64,000 nucleotides of DNA from Lates calcarifer (lineage: Eukaryota > Chordata > Actinopteri > Centropomidae), in the NCBI RefSeq assembly GCF_001640805.2, contig NC_066849.1, positions 25,728,250-25,792,249 on the forward strand, read 5' to 3'. Position 1 is the stretch's first letter; the number at the start of each line of letters is the position of its first letter. Of the stretch, positions 38,534-51,529 are shown one piece after another. Made by a program: the position numbers and the translations under genes. The notes beneath the pieces are model-generated. The model had not been told where the DNA came from and did no database searches. It worked only from the letters and a program-made list of their open reading frames with translations.

Positions 38534-38560
38534 ACTTGATATGAGGAAGTAATATCAAGT
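38534..38560. repeat. Short inverted repeat, 9-bp arms
   Basis: ACTTGATAT and ATATCAAGT are exact reverse complements separated by nine bases. The pair could form a small hairpin. No RNA family is recognised. Confidence 0.5.
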
Positions 38561-39549
38561 ATAACTGTGACAAACAGACACACACCTGAAGTGGTTCAGT
38601 TATGTTTATTTGATTGGATATAATCACCGATGATGACTGAAAGTAAACAAACACACGGATGTTGACTTTGGCAGGGATTTTAATTTTAGTTTTATTAACT
38701 AACATCATTTTAAAATGTTATTTCCTGCAGGTTAGATTTTAATCCTGAATAGTAACAGTTTTATTACCTGATTTGATATTAAAAGTAATTATTTTAAGTT
38801 ATTTAACACTGACATTAGTTTAAAACAGTTTTAACTCGCAGTCATAATTCAGCCAGTTAAAGTTTTCAGAATTATGTTCCTACATATATTTAATCTTGCA
38901 TGGCGACTCTCCCCAGGCTACATAAAGCTCTCTTTTGACTGGGCGATAGGCAAAGTGTGCACACATATTGTTTCTACTTTTTCTACCTACTGCTGCGGCT
39001 GGAAAATTGGCCCTGATGCCGAACTGAATGTGGATATTTGTGTTGTTAAATTTCACGCCATGCTGAGAACTCGTCTCAAACTGAGGGGCTTAATGCTGAG
39101 TGACAAGCGAGCAAACCATACAAACATTAATCTGGAATCTTTTAATAGGGAGTTAAGGTGGGTGACCCTTTGACTAGATGAGCTGCAGTTTAAATTCTTT
39201 ATGGTTATATCTTCATTTAATGGGTGTTTAGGTTATAAGAGACGAAAATAGTCCTTTAATTTTCCAGTGTGGTTTTCCATTTTCATAACTTGGTCATGTT
39301 GGTCTGTCAGTAAAATAAATGTTGTTGTATCTTTTTATTTTCTTAGAAACTTTCTCCTCAATATCGTATTACCACTACATTAATATTGCTTGTCAACAAA
39401 AATGTGCAGATATGATTTTCCGAGACGAAAGACATACATGCAGCAAATTACACACGAACACAGATAAGGCAATGGCCCTCAGACATCACAGCACCATCAG
39501 GAGCGCGGAGCTTAATAAACAAAACTACCTCATCCAGTGTCTGGTTCAT

Positions 39550-39575
39550 CCACACACACACACACACACACACAC
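39550..39575. repeat. (CA)12 microsatellite
   Basis: A pure CA array shortly before a longer one at 39742. Confidence 0.95.
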
Positions 39576-39738
39576 GTTTGCTAGCGTTATCAGCAGGGAG
39601 ACCAGATCAGATGAGAGCGGTGTCCCTGTTGATACGGAGCCGATAACATCAGGACATTAACACATAAACTCAGGGCCAAATGACACTGAAAAGGACAAGC
39701 GATTACCAGTCAGTGTCATCAAAACATTTCACATGGTC

Positions 39739-39741
<3 letters not shown>

Positions 39742-39796
<55 letters not shown>
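39742..39796. repeat. (CA)27 microsatellite
   Basis: About 55 uninterrupted bases of CA. It lies 160 bases before a (GA)n array. Confidence 0.98.
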
Positions 39797-39798
<2 letters not shown>

Positions 39799-39952
39799 AG
39801 CCCATCAGAGGTGTGTGTTTTTGAAAATGTTCCTGTAATGTGTCCAGTGTGTAAGATAAGACAGGAGTAGTGTAAACAGTAGAGTGTGTGTGTGTGTATT
39901 GAATGTAGTGCCTCCACATGTTGAGCATAGGAAACAGATGCCTCACCCCTGG

Positions 39953-39956
<4 letters not shown>

Positions 39957-39996
<40 letters not shown>

Positions 39997-40004
39997 GAGA
40001 GAGA
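39957..40004. repeat. (GA)n microsatellite
   Basis: GA units with one ACA interruption across about 48 bases. The ERERER and SLSLSL open frames across it come from the repeat and are not protein. Confidence 0.97.
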
Positions 40005-42009
40005 CTGTGTTTGTATTGGAGCTTTTCAGGTGGGACTCTGCAGTCTTGTGGCCGTTGTTCCACATTGTTCCACAGCCAGACACCCAGAGGGGTACACGGA
40101 TAATAAAGCAGCGGTGAAGTTCGGCCATTTTCAGTGGTTCATGCTGACCTTTGCAAATTCTTCACATATGGCAATCTGGGCGTCAGAGGTTCTCGAGAGA
40201 GGTTCCTCATAGCCTGAACTTTTACCCTCTGAAATACACTGGGAAAGTTGAAGTGGTACAGTAGCTGTGAAGAGTTAACTCATGGCAGCCACAGGTGACA
40301 GAGAGGACCTCCTGTATCAGCCACAAGCCTGTGAAAGACCCACTTTAAAGATTGTTTTAGGCTGACTCTATCTGCCTTTGGTACACTGGTATGGTAATCC
40401 TGATATCAGGGCACCTTAGGGCGTATATTTGCTTATGCACAGGTACATTTTCAGGCTGCTGAATGAAAATGAATCATTTTCTCTGTGTCAAAAGCATCAA
40501 AAGTAAAGTATCTGTCCAACATCCAACATCCAACCTTCCTGTTGTCGTTTAATTTATTAACGACACAACGCCAGATGTCACGAAGCATTTACCGATAAGT
40601 TTTAGCATGCTACAGTCAGCTACAATCTGTTAACTGTGATTTGCCTGGCTGTGTGTGATTTCAAAAACAGTCAGCCAATCAGAAGATGGCTCAGAGATGG
40701 ACGCAAAAGAGAGATGTAAAACTACACTGGAATGGTTTTTGGTACTTAAAACCACAAATACATCTTCTTAAGGACATCAGAACTTCTAATGAAACACCAG
40801 AAAGTGTTAAATATAGGACCTTTGCCTCAATACAACCACTGAAACAGATAAACAATGTATATCCAGTGACCAGGAAAAAAAAGAAACCCTGCCAAAGCAG
40901 AAACATCGTTGTACTGCAATGATGATGCTATAAAAACATAACAATCTCGCCTTCAAATCCCGATATCAGTCCCACTGAACACATTTAGGATGAACTGTCA
41001 TCCACTGTCACAGTTCCTCCCCCTCAGTTTTCTTCACTCAGTCTTTTCTTATTCTTACATATTCCTTCCCACCGTCTCTGCTCTCCTCCCACCAAACTAA
41101 ATGGATCCATCCCAGTGATGGCGCCTGAGGGTGCATTAACTCTGCCCTTACACTTCTACTCCAACCCTTCCTGTGGAGCTGCAGTGGGAGTCACTACAGG
41201 AAGTTTTCATCTCAGAGGACGGCCCTCTTCCTCCTGAGAAAGAGGGATGAAGCTGAGGGTTGAGAGTGCAGGAATTACAGTTTTAGACTGATAAATACTA
41301 ACATGTACGGTGTAACCTGTTTGTCTGTGAACAGAAAAAGAAAGAAACCTCTCGATGTTTTAAGCTAATAGCTCCAAAATCCATTTAAAGCCACTGGTTT
41401 TAGCTAAAAGCACTTTTTGTTGCAGTAGTAATTGTTTGTCTATATTTTGTTTATATTTGATGATCCTGTAAGAAAAGAGCGAGCAGTGCTAGAACTTTTC
41501 AAATTATTATTTACCTCTGATATCAGAGCCTGGAAAACATGGCACTGTTGAAGTTATGTAACTGTAAAGGGTAAAAAACATTAATTAAATTATTGATTGG
41601 CTTGTGAAAGGACATGAGATTTAATTGTCTGCATGAAATTCATCACCCACACACTACTACAACCTCCACACCCTCATTCTTTGCCTCGCTACATAAAAAG
41701 TTCCACTATTTCCTGCATTGGCACTGAACGTTGGCACTGGACGAACATCATACGCTGCAGAATCTCTCAACGTGACCGTAACTCACAGGGATACTGGGCT
41801 GGTGTTTTAATGAATCAAAATAATTGTGTATCCTGAGGATCGACCAGCTGGTAATCGCTGTTAAAAGAGAAGCTCCTGCTGGGGCGTAGTTTAAAAAGTC
41901 ACACTTAAAAATTCAGCCTAACGCAGTCAAAAAGAAAGGTGAGCTGCTGGGCAGCGAACAGGTGGGTGGCCATGAGTCTGATGCATGTGGGTATGTGTAT
42001 ACTAATAAA

Positions 42010-42205
42010 TTTTATCCAGAAACCTCATTGTTTCCTCACTGCGGTCGAGCGCAACTTCTGTCAAACTCTCTGTAATGCTGCATAAATCAGTGGAACCACT
42101 TAATATTTCATCTGCTGCTGCTGGCCAAAGGCCTTGGCATCTACAGCCATGAATTTCCAGCATTTCAGCTGTATGAGCATGCATAAACATTCTGAGTAAT
42201 GAAAA
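42010..42205. promoter_or_regulatory. Candidate conserved non-coding block
   Basis: Unique sequence including CACTGCGGTCGAGCGCAACT, GTAATGCTGCATAAATCAG, GGCCAAAGGCCTTGGCATC and TGAGCATGCATAAACATTC. The GGCCAAAGGCCTTGGC part is locally palindromic. A (CA)n array (42216-42239) follows directly. Confidence 0.35.
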
Positions 42206-42215
42206 TGTGCACCTG

Positions 42216-42239
42216 CACACACACACACACACACACACA
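42216..42239. repeat. (CA)12 microsatellite
   Basis: A pure CA array directly beside the candidate non-coding block. Confidence 0.93.
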
Positions 42240-43689
42240 GCACATCATAAACATGCACACACATTTAAAAAGTTCTGTAGACCAAACTATAAAGTCAATC
42301 CAGCAGTGCAGTAAGACAGGGTTAAACAATTCATCTCTGCAACCAGCCTCTGAACAATAGAGCCAGTGTGATCTGAGGTATGTACTATGAAAAAAAAATC
42401 TGTCATTCTCATTCACTTTCTCTTTCCCAAACATAAAACACACACTCCTTCTGTCTCTACACCACACGTTATTGTGCAAAAACCTCAACACTTCATCTAC
42501 ACACACAAACTAGAACACTCCTAACTATGGATGCAAACAAGCTCAAAAATTCACGAGAAACAAAAGCACTTTCTGTACGCTAGCGACAGTTGGCAGGGAG
42601 CACGATACAGAACAAACGACAGGAGTGTTTTGAATTTCCCCCAGGCACACTCACTGAGACTTAGTGGGAAATATTTTCCTTCCTATCACACACACAATTG
42701 CCTGAGGGTGTTTCCCTGAATCTAAATATTCAAAGAATCCTTTGTTTTGATAAGATAACAGTTTAGACTCAGAGGGAGGCTGCAGCTTGAGTGAGGCACT
42801 AATGCAACAACAACAATGGCTCTTTATGTATCAGTAAACTGTGATAAAAGGTGCTCTCATCATCTGTATGTGTTGTACTCAGTTTATTATACACACATGG
42901 AAAAATACACCAACACTGATTCCTCAGTATTTTGCTTTCTACAGCGTTTCCACTGTAACCTATGACTGGCACTCGCAGCCTCTATTACCTTTGTAATCAG
43001 GATCATGTTGTCATGTAAAGTCTACTCTCCCAAAATCTGACTGATGTCAAAGCCATTTGGCACACTTCCATAATAAAAACAGTAAACAATTCTTCAAATC
43101 CTCATATAATTGAAGGAAGTAGATGATATTTTTTGAACAATTTGAGCTCAATCTGCCATTTAAAAGAGGAATGTTGGGCTATGACGCCAAAACTGAGGTC
43201 AGGGTAGCATTTTATGACTTTATTTGTTACTGATAAAACACTACCATTACTGTTTAAAAGTGCACCCCTGATTGAAGTGGACACATACAAACAGTGGGTT
43301 TACTTTAGAAATGAGAGCAGCTATTAAGCCTTTATTTGGTTGTGATTTATGCAAATGGCACGACCCAAACAGATGACGTGGGGGATAACTCCCGAGGGAA
43401 GAGAGACAGAGGAAAACAAATTACAGACTGGTCTTTGACAGCACCCCAAAAAAAGACAAGAGTCTTTTTACACTTATTTTATCAAATTATTTATTTCTTT
43501 TCCTTGCGATGTGAAAGGGGCTGCACTCAGAGAGAATCATATCCAGACTCTGCAGCTCCCCTCAGCTCAGTGGAGTGTTTTAACATCTTTCAGTTGATTG
43601 TTTTGGTTTTCTAGCCCACAATTTTAATGTTTTATTCACTGTCATCATTTTCATAAACCCAGTTTCAGGCCACAGTCAGCAGTTGCTTT

Positions 43690-43870
43690 CAGTAAATAAG
43701 CTCTGATAAAACCACTGTCCACTGCCTGCCCGGCACCAAATGGCAAAGAGCCATTTATTGACTTGCTGGTGAACATAGCGAAGCATTTCACAGCTAAAGA
43801 GCCAGAGATTTTTCTCAGGAGATTACAACCGAGCTAAAAAGGAAAGTGAATGTTGCAGTCACAGGAACAT
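43690..43870. promoter_or_regulatory. Candidate conserved non-coding block with inverted repeat
   Basis: Unique sequence with an exact 7-bp-arm inverted repeat AAATGGC-AAAGA-GCCATTT at 43738-43756 and a CCTGCCCGGCACC stretch. Frames have no protein character. Confidence 0.3.
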
Positions 43871-43979
43871 GACTTCAAATGAATACCAGTGTTGCTCCAT
43901 GACAGCTAAGCACGGATACAGGAAACTATTTGGTAAAATATTCACTATGCTAACTTAATATGGTGGTGATGTGTCAGTG

Positions 43980-44045
43980 TTGTATTTACTGCTGGTTGCA
44001 CTGCTCCCTAGTGGCCAAAAAATTAATGAATGCAGGTTTAAGTAA
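43980..44045. mobile_element. Possible tail of a teleost interspersed repeat
   Basis: GCACTGCTCCCTAGTGGCC followed by AAAAAATTAATGAATGCAGG resembles the ends of fish interspersed repeats with a CTAGTGGCCAAAAAA phrase. Its reverse complement also resembles a CTCF core (CCACTAGGGAG). Only the tail is recognisable. Confidence 0.4.
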
Positions 44046-44639
44046 AGGTGAAGCTTAGTATTAAAAGAAAAATGTGGTAATTATAATGCAGAGTGGACTG
44101 TCAGCGAGTTATATTCCTACATATAAGCAGCAATTAAATGTTATAGCTTTATATTATATGTTTTTTATGTTAAATCTTGATCTGCAAAGTAAAATCTTCT
44201 TCTGAAATGCAGTGGAGTAGAAGGATAAAGTAGAATATAATGAAAATACTGTACTAAAACACTGTAAATGCACTTAGTCACTTTATAGTTTGGTTACAGA
44301 CTTTGTACAACCTGCTTTGGCAATGGATTTTATTTCCATCATGCCATCAAAGCTTCTTTTTTTTAAGTTAAAGAGGAGGGCAGATGGAGGAAAAACAGAG
44401 GAGCAAAGATGCAGATCTGGATGGGGCTAACCTTGAGTGGACCTTGTGGGTGGGTGGTATAGAACCAGACCGGCTTCTTTACATACTTGAGTTAAAACCT
44501 CGTTAAAAGCCAATTAGGCAAAATAATAATCCACGCCAAATTAAACAGAAACTCACAATCTGCAGCTCTGCCTTCTACCAAAATAAAAATGAAAGGCGAT
44601 CATTTTGAACAAAGGAAATATGATCCTGAGTAACATTTT

Positions 44640-44930
44640 TTTCCCCCTCACTGTGTATGTGTCTGAGCGGAGAGGCTGGTTCCCAGGCTCATGGACCACC
44701 GGAGTGAGCGGGTCGAGCTCAGAGGCAGTAAAAGCCCCAGGCGCTGTCAAAGAGAGACGAGCCGAGAGCCCAGAACTGGACCGGGTCGTCTTTCAGCGGG
44801 ACACTTTATGTGACGAACACTAGGGGCCATGTGTGAAATTTAAGGGAGGCTAATTGCTGGAATTCCAACAGCCTCAACGAATAAAGCGAGTGCCCTTAAA
44901 AGCACATGGTAGTGATTAGGCCACGCCGAT
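44640..44930. promoter_or_regulatory. Candidate conserved non-coding block, CpG-enriched
   Basis: About eleven CpG fall in 160 bases (GACCACCGGAGTGAGCGGG, AGACGAGCCGAGAGCC, CCGGGTCGTC). AGGCTAATTGCTGGAATTCC and AAGCGAGTGCCC follow, and a CACTAGGGGCCA CTCF-like core lies at about 44818. The two overlapping frames have no recognisable domain. Confidence 0.4.
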
Positions 44931-46949
44931 AAGCATCTACAGTATGTTCCTCTGTCTTTCTCTTGCTAAAATGCACACCCACAAAGCTATAAGAGAAAAA
45001 AGAAAAGAAAAGAAGAAGATGCACAACAGGCATCTACAGATAAGCATCTGATAAACACAATAAAAGAACTGAGAAACACCTGCGGTAATGACATCATGCA
45101 GGTGTGGTGACAGCTAACAGCTAAATGCGTGGTTGTCTTAAAAAGCTCTGATAAACAATTTTCCCTGCCTGAATCAACACTGATGGTTGCCTCATGTACA
45201 TGCAACCACACAAACACCCTATGGCTGGAGCAATTATTCATCATGATTGACAATGTCAGCAACAAATTATTGAATATTATCTCTTGTTGTTGATTCTACA
45301 ATTGGCAGAGGATCAGCATGGCTTACTGTAAACATAGTTGGGATTACTTCAGATGCAATATTAATGTTAATGACATGTTGAAACACACCATTAATATGTG
45401 GAGCTTGATGATTCAAACCACATAAGCTAATGATAATAACTTTAAAGACATGTTTCACACAGTAATATTGTGTTAGTGAAGTACTGTGTTGTACTATTTA
45501 GTATTAATTAACTTTCATAAAGTTTATTTCAAATATAAAATGTTATCGAAAACAAACAAACAGAGATGTGAACTGTATCTGTGTATTCCAGTTATTTCTC
45601 GTCATAAACTCAAAACAAGACAAACAAGTTCAGTGTTTCCACTGCTATTGTTCTGACATGGCTCACTGCAGAGCCAGGGCAGTTCTTCACATACCGAAAT
45701 AACCTCTGAATACCTATTCGTTCAGAAATAGATGCTAATCATTTGTGCTTGACAGCCTCTTTTATGTGTCAGAGTCTGGGCCGTTACAGGTTCAGCCTAA
45801 TAAACCATAAATATACATTGCTGTTTTTGTCTCTTACTGATGTTGCTAGTCAATTAAAACATAGTAGACTTACTAAAGTAATGTATTTCTAGTTTGTTTT
45901 TGTGTCTTTTTTCTCTTTTTTAAAGCTGATAGTGTTCATTCTTCTCTTTTACATTCACAAAAAAGTGACAAAGCAAAGTTTGTTACTAGTTTTTACTAAG
46001 TGGTTAGCTTCATGGCTATTAGCTAACTTTGCCTGCAGCTGCACTGCTGCAAACTTTGAGCTTGACTTCAGAATTGAACAGATTTTTTGTGAATAAATAA
46101 TATATGCTGATGTTTTAAGGCTGTGATACAGACAGTAGGTGTACTTCTGAGGGTCCAATTTGTTGAGGAGACACTGCTATGATGTGCGTCAGTGATGGAG
46201 GTTACATACTGCACACATTGTTGTTCCACCTGTCAGGGATCAATATATAAACTGCATAATCCTGCGCTGTAAATTTAAAAGAGATGTATTCGTGGTGGCC
46301 TCCGTATCTGCAGCACAAATCATCTCACCACTGATCTATGGTGTATGACACTCTGCTGCTGCCACTGTATTTGAGGTGTACAAACACACATTCCTGCCCA
46401 CAATTCCTGTCCTCAAATCCAGATGTAGACCCTAAAACAACCTCAAGCAACATAACCCCACTCCTGTGACACACACAAACGTATACAAGTGAAAACACCA
46501 CAACCTGCTTGTTCATTAAAGAGGGGATCGACGCTAACAGGCTAAATCAGTACCATGTGGCGTGCAGGGAGCCTCCCTGCCCTCTGCTCTTCAATATAGT
46601 GGGATGAACATCAGAAAGGATGGGCTGACGAGATACATATGTCCAACACTACATTACCACATGTGGGTGTACAGCAGCAGTCTCTTTAGGTCAAGGATCT
46701 CAGATTTTTCAGCTTGAGATCCACATTATGTCTAAACAGTGATTCCCTGGGAGCAAGATTTATTAAAGCATCCTGCACGGTCCCTCCATCAGATACAGAC
46801 ATTCTGGGTTCTGAGGATATACTTGGGAATTGTTAAAATGACTTCAAATTTAATGTCTTTGTTATAGAGATGTAGGTTTTTTTAACTGATGCATCTGCCG
46901 CTATAAAGTCTTAAACCCACCGAGATCCGCAGGTACTGCAGTTTAGTCT

Positions 46950-47260
46950 ACGTGGCTAGAATTTTAAGCAGACATTATTGCTGTGTAGGCACTCGAGCTG
47001 TTCCTCCTTGGAATGTCTTTGTCTGTTTTCCAGAGGGAAACCGTATCCCCGGTATTCCTGCCTCCGTTAGGCCATCGAAGAACGCCAAAGAGAAAGTGAG
47101 CCCAGCCCGCCCAGCACATACCTCCGGCCTCCGTCTTATTGGAAAACTGGGATAGCGCGCGGAGGAAATGCCTGGCATATTCCCAGAACAAAAGACATCG
47201 GGGGCAAAGAGGAAAATATATTGAGTTAAAATTAAAGACATTTTTGTCATATTCAATCCG
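46950..47260. promoter_or_regulatory. Candidate conserved non-coding block
   Basis: The block has CGTATCCCCGGTATTCCTGC, GGCCATCGAAGAACGCC, TCCGGCCTCCGTCTTATTGG and GATAGCGCGCGGAGGAAATG, so it has many CpG in a non-repetitive stretch. Overlapping open frames on both strands are incidental: none shows domain or codon-periodic character. Confidence 0.4.
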
Positions 47261-47376
47261 CAAAGTCAAAAATCAGAATCAGATGAGGTTATCCAGGCGG
47301 CAGAAACAAGAGGAGCTGGGTGATACTTTCAGCCTGGTTTGGATACAGCTCTAAGCGATTCAGACACATATGTGAG

Positions 47377-47399
47377 TGTGTGTGTGTGTGTGTGTGTGT
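47377..47399. repeat. (GT)n microsatellite
   Basis: A pure GT array of about 23 bases. Confidence 0.93.
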
Positions 47400-47559
47400 A
47401 AGTTTGAAGTGTGTTGTGACTTGTGAGTGGTGTAGACATTAAGTGGCTGACATTAGATCCAGTCTTTGCGGGCTGGTCCACTCGCGTGCCTCCTGATATG
47501 AGTGAGTGTGTGTGTGTGTATTTGTGCACGCGTACATGAGTGCTTTCCAGAGCGTGCAC

Positions 47560-47870
47560 CTGTGTCATATAAATCCGCCATGAGCTTGCTCCCGTAGCAG
47601 CGCTACATTTCCAATAACAGTCACAGAGAGGGCTGGAGGCGAGGGGTGGAGAGATGGCTACTGTACATTGCTGTAATAGAGCACAGCTGTGTGTGCACGA
47701 GTGTGTGTGTGTTGTATGCACGTGTGGTAAGACCATCAGAGAGGTTCCACAGACGAGCGCGTTTCTGAGGGAGGGAAAAGGTTGGCGAGCTGCTTGTAAA
47801 TTTAAGAAATTGGCTTTTGATTGCGTTTGGCTGCAGCTGAAACAAAGCAAATCACTTTTTGATGGGAAAC
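47560..47870. promoter_or_regulatory. Candidate conserved non-coding block
   Basis: Unique text CATATAAATCCGCCATGAGC, CGTAGCAGCGCTACATTTCC, then TTGGCTTTTGATTGCGTTTG and CAGCTGAAACAAAGCAAATC, split by a short GTGTGTGC stretch. The GTAGCAGCGCTAC segment is close to palindromic. The long minus-strand frame over it reads through (CA)n and is not protein-like. Confidence 0.35.
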
Positions 47871-48867
47871 CAAAAAAACTAAAGCTGTCTCACTATCTGC
47901 CTGTCTTTATCTGTCTGACCAAACCCTTCTGTATCTCTTATAAGATATAGTTATTACTTAGTTTTCTTTGCCAAATAATTAAGTTTTAGGGAAAACATAA
48001 TTGCTTCCTGGACTATTCACTGGCAACATTCTTTCCAAAGGAGAAAATGTGACAGTCTTACAGTGTAGTGTACTGAAATTATAAAAGTCATTGCCACATG
48101 TCAAGTCAGTAATGACTTTTTAAATATTCAGCCATGACATCTGTCTTTTACTGAACTGAATCAAAGAGCATTGAGATGTCTATACATAACTATAAAATCA
48201 GAAATCATATTTTTTTTTTTTTTGGTTTTCTTTTGTTCTCAATTATTAAATGCTGTCACACATGAACCCTCACTGAAATAGTCTGTAAATGTTAAAACTG
48301 AGATTTCATTCAGAACTTTCTGATCAAAGTGTAACAGATACACGTCATTAAGTGTCAAAAAAAGTGTTGAGGTTTCTTACCCCAGACTTATACTCACAAC
48401 TAGGCCCAATGGATATAATGGGTAAAACATTGATGGTTGACAGTGAGTGTTTTAGTTCAGTAAAAGTCGTGTGTTTGTATTTAACAGTTTGCAGATACAT
48501 ACGATGTAAATGCTTCAGCAGTAAGTTGTTAGAAAGATGTGTATTAATGCAAATACAAACTACAGTTTTAGGGTTGAAACTGGTTGTCTGTTGGTTTGTC
48601 TATGGAAATGAGAAAAGTACAGATACATGGATATGCACAAAGACAAGGAGCAAAGAAAGGAGAACAAGAACAGAGACAGAAAGAGCATGAGAGAGAGAGT
48701 AAAGAAAATCCTCGCCATCTCAATGTAGCAGCAGCCTGTGTGAGGGCCCAGGATGCCTCTCTGTGTTTTAACTCTGTGGTTTCACTTCGGAGTTCTTCTT
48801 CTCTCCTGGGAAATAAAAACATTCTTGTTTTCCCTCCAAATGAGCGTTCTGAGGGCAGCCAGATGTG

Positions 48868-48910
48868 CAGGAGGAGGAGGAGAAGGAGGAGGAGGAGGAG
48901 GAGGAGGAGG
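48868..48910. repeat. (GGA)n microsatellite
   Basis: GAG triplets with one AAG interruption over 43 bases. The poly-Arg and poly-Gly open frames across it are by-products of the repeat. Confidence 0.95.
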
Positions 48911-49004
48911 CTGCTCTCCTCTCAGACTAAACTGAGGGGCTGGGCGAGGGGACCTCCAACACCAGCTCCTCTCCTCCAGGAGGAGCAGCCCGCAACCTCG
49001 CCTT

Positions 49005-49017
49005 TAACCTCTGACCC
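49005..49017 (-). promoter_or_regulatory. DR1-like nuclear receptor site (imperfect)
   Basis: TAACCT-C-TGACCC has one-base spacing; a further TGACCT half-site follows at 49026-49031. It sits between the GGA-repeat and a G-rich stretch. Confidence 0.22.
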
Positions 49018-49419
49018 CTCACCCCTGACCTGAGGGATGGGGAAGGAAGGAGGGGAGGGAGTGGGACGGCTATGAAGAGCTCAGAGAATGTAAACAGCCA
49101 ATCGCCACATACTGAGTGACTTTCTGGAGTAATATTTTGGCCTTGCTGGAACAAAGCCCAACAGATGATGTTGATAATGGTAATTCAGTTTATGTGCACA
49201 AATGCAAAAATATATATATGTGTGCATGTGCTGTGGGGGCTGCGCTCCTATCTTTATATTTTGGCCTCACTCTCTCCCTGAGGTAATTGAGAGAATTGCG
49301 TCAGTCATCTATTCCAGCCTGTTGGACCATGAGGAGGAGAATACCATCAATCCTTCCGGGACCTCGCGAGAGACCACCGGCTAACACGGAGGAGCTGTCG
49401 AGGGAGGAGGACACGGGTT

Positions 49420-49640
49420 CGAGCCCTGAACCATGGGTGGAGAGTCGAAGAGGACGGAGGGAGGGAAAGATGCAGGCAGATAAGAAGGTGAGGGAGAGTG
49501 GGATGGAAGGGTGGAGGGGAGTGGGGAGGACGAGAGGTGTTAAGAAATAGAGTGAGGGAGTTGAGAGAGGAGTCTGAGGTAAAGAGAGCAGGGAGGAAGG
49601 GGGTGGAAGGAGGAAAGGAAGGATGGAGGAGGTCTCAAGG
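49420..49640. repeat. Long purine-rich (GGA/GAGG) tract
   Basis: About 220 bases are dominated by G and A on the plus strand (GAGGGAGGGAAAG, GGGGAGTGGGGAGGACGAG). The two open frames across it are rich in Arg, Glu and Gly because of the composition and are not credible proteins. Confidence 0.75.
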
Positions 49641-50769
49641 GAGCAAACTTAGTACAGGACGTCCTAATGTGGTGGAATGCTACTTCACTTTTTCATCTCT
49701 CTCTCTGTAACCAATTTAACTGAATGTGAAAACTAACTCAGCCACAAACTAACTGACTTACTGGAAGAGTCTGGTCTTTAACGTGTCTCAGCACAGGACC
49801 TTTATCAGGCTGTTTTGCAGGACAGCTAAGAGCACAGCCTATACACCACCTCCTCATCACACTTCACTGCCTGTCGGATCCCTCTCCCAGAACACACACT
49901 GTCTTTTGCGTGTCTTTGTCGTCTCAGCGAGATGAATCACATAAATGGGGATATCGCTGCACACTTTCAAACAGTCAAAGGGATTAGCGGTGGTGCACTC
50001 AGTTGTTCAGCAAACACGAAATCAAGAGTGTAGATAAACCACTCAAAACAGACTCTGAGAAGAACTGGTCTTTGGTGACAAGTGAGACGAGAAGACATAT
50101 CACAGTATGTTTGACCAGAGACTGCAGAGTACAAGAGTTCAGAGTGGATATCTGGACAACAGCGGTACAGTTAAGACCTAAGAAACGTGCATAAGTAAAA
50201 AAGTAATCTCGGAGGCTTCCATCTGAAAAAGATGAACAGCAATTTCAGCATAAGTTTCTGTTGTATTTGTTGAGTCTTGTTATGTTGGAAGTATGGCATC
50301 CTTTAGAAAGTGGATACCTACTGTATGTTTCCAGTCCACACTGATTAAGAGTAAATTTAGATTCTTAAGCTCCTTCCAGCTCCTCCTAGTCCTGTAAAGC
50401 ACTTTCTACAACTCTGATCTGAACAAATGCCCCGTCTTTTCCACCTCGGGGTGCAGGTCGATGAGAAAACAGCAGGGCAACAGTCCGTTACTTTCACAAC
50501 CTCTCACACTAACAGTTGGGAGATTGTTGAGAGAGCCAGATAGCTTGGCATAGCATTCTTCTCAACAGGAAGCAGCTCTTTTCTCTGCACTCCCAGACCT
50601 GGCATGCTAGGAAATCAATGCACTGCCCTCATAAAAGCCCTCACTTCCTGTCTATACAGGAAACAGTCAGTCACTCGCTCGCTCCTGATATCCTGTAGGT
50701 CTCAGTCTGTCTGTGAGATTGTTCTGCCAATCAAAATATGTTTATCAATGAAAACAAGCACAAGAATGT

Positions 50770-50930
50770 GACCTTATCTGTACGTCATTTGTTGTCTGAG
50801 AGCGAGCGCTGAGATTGAATCATGTTGTGTGATGAATGTAATGCAAGGCAATAAAAGCCATGTGAGACATAAACTGCCCAATTACAGACATGTCAGTCCT
50901 GAGGGAGCTGGAGAGTTGCAAAACGTAGCT
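50770..50930. promoter_or_regulatory. Candidate conserved non-coding block
   Basis: A unique stretch with GAGAGCGAGCGCTGAGATTG, TGTAATGCAAGGCAATAAAA and CCCAATTACAGACATGTCAG. The mix of ATTA, GCAAT and E-box-like cores is enhancer-like. No coding signal was found. Confidence 0.35.
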
Positions 50931-51529
50931 GTGTCAAATGTACACAAAGCTCAAATCAGACATCAACTCCTACACAGAGTTTCACAGAGCCTGTCCTTAT
51001 AGCTCGCCTTCCTTCCTTTTTTTCTATAGTGTTTCCACAGCGTAGACCTAAAGTCTCTTTTTCTATTGTTTCTGTTCTTTTTGGACTTTCTTTTTTTTCC
51101 AGTCATTCAACCTCATCTGTGTGTTTTCCCAGCAAGGCTGAGTCTCACGTTACCTATTGTATCAAGCATATTAGCCATCATAAAATGAAATGGAGCGCTA
51201 ACAATAAACTCTACTCCTGCCGTCTGCAAACAATCAGCACCTGGTGCTCGAGTTTGTGTGAGTCAGTGTGAAAGAGAAATTACATGTTTGAGACAGAAAG
51301 ACAGAATCCCCAGTAGCATCTCTTATGGGAATCATTTTATTCTTCCCAACATCACTAATCCCTAAAATTCTCCCATATTACTTCGTCCCTCCAACTCCCA
51401 CACCAGAGGTGCTAATCCAACGATGGTTATAAACCGGTTGGATGGTTGTCAACTCTGTTTCCTCTTAAGGTGAAATATACCCCCTCCCTCCAAATCAATT
51501 ACCCCCTCCTCCCTCCCAGCTGCTGAGCT

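Noticed and set aside
47329..47850. Longest open frame in the window (173 codons, minus strand)
   Set aside because: It reads through two (GT)n arrays, giving HTHTHT runs, and has no domain or splice context. The underlying DNA is better explained as a non-coding block plus repeats.
48584..49033. 149-codon plus-strand frame with a long Arg run
   Set aside because: The Arg run comes from the GGA microsatellite and the rest has no recognisable family.
49369..49440. tRNA B-box-like GGTTCGAGCCC
   Set aside because: No A-box or cloverleaf could be made with the bases upstream, so neither a tRNA nor a tRNA-derived SINE is supported.
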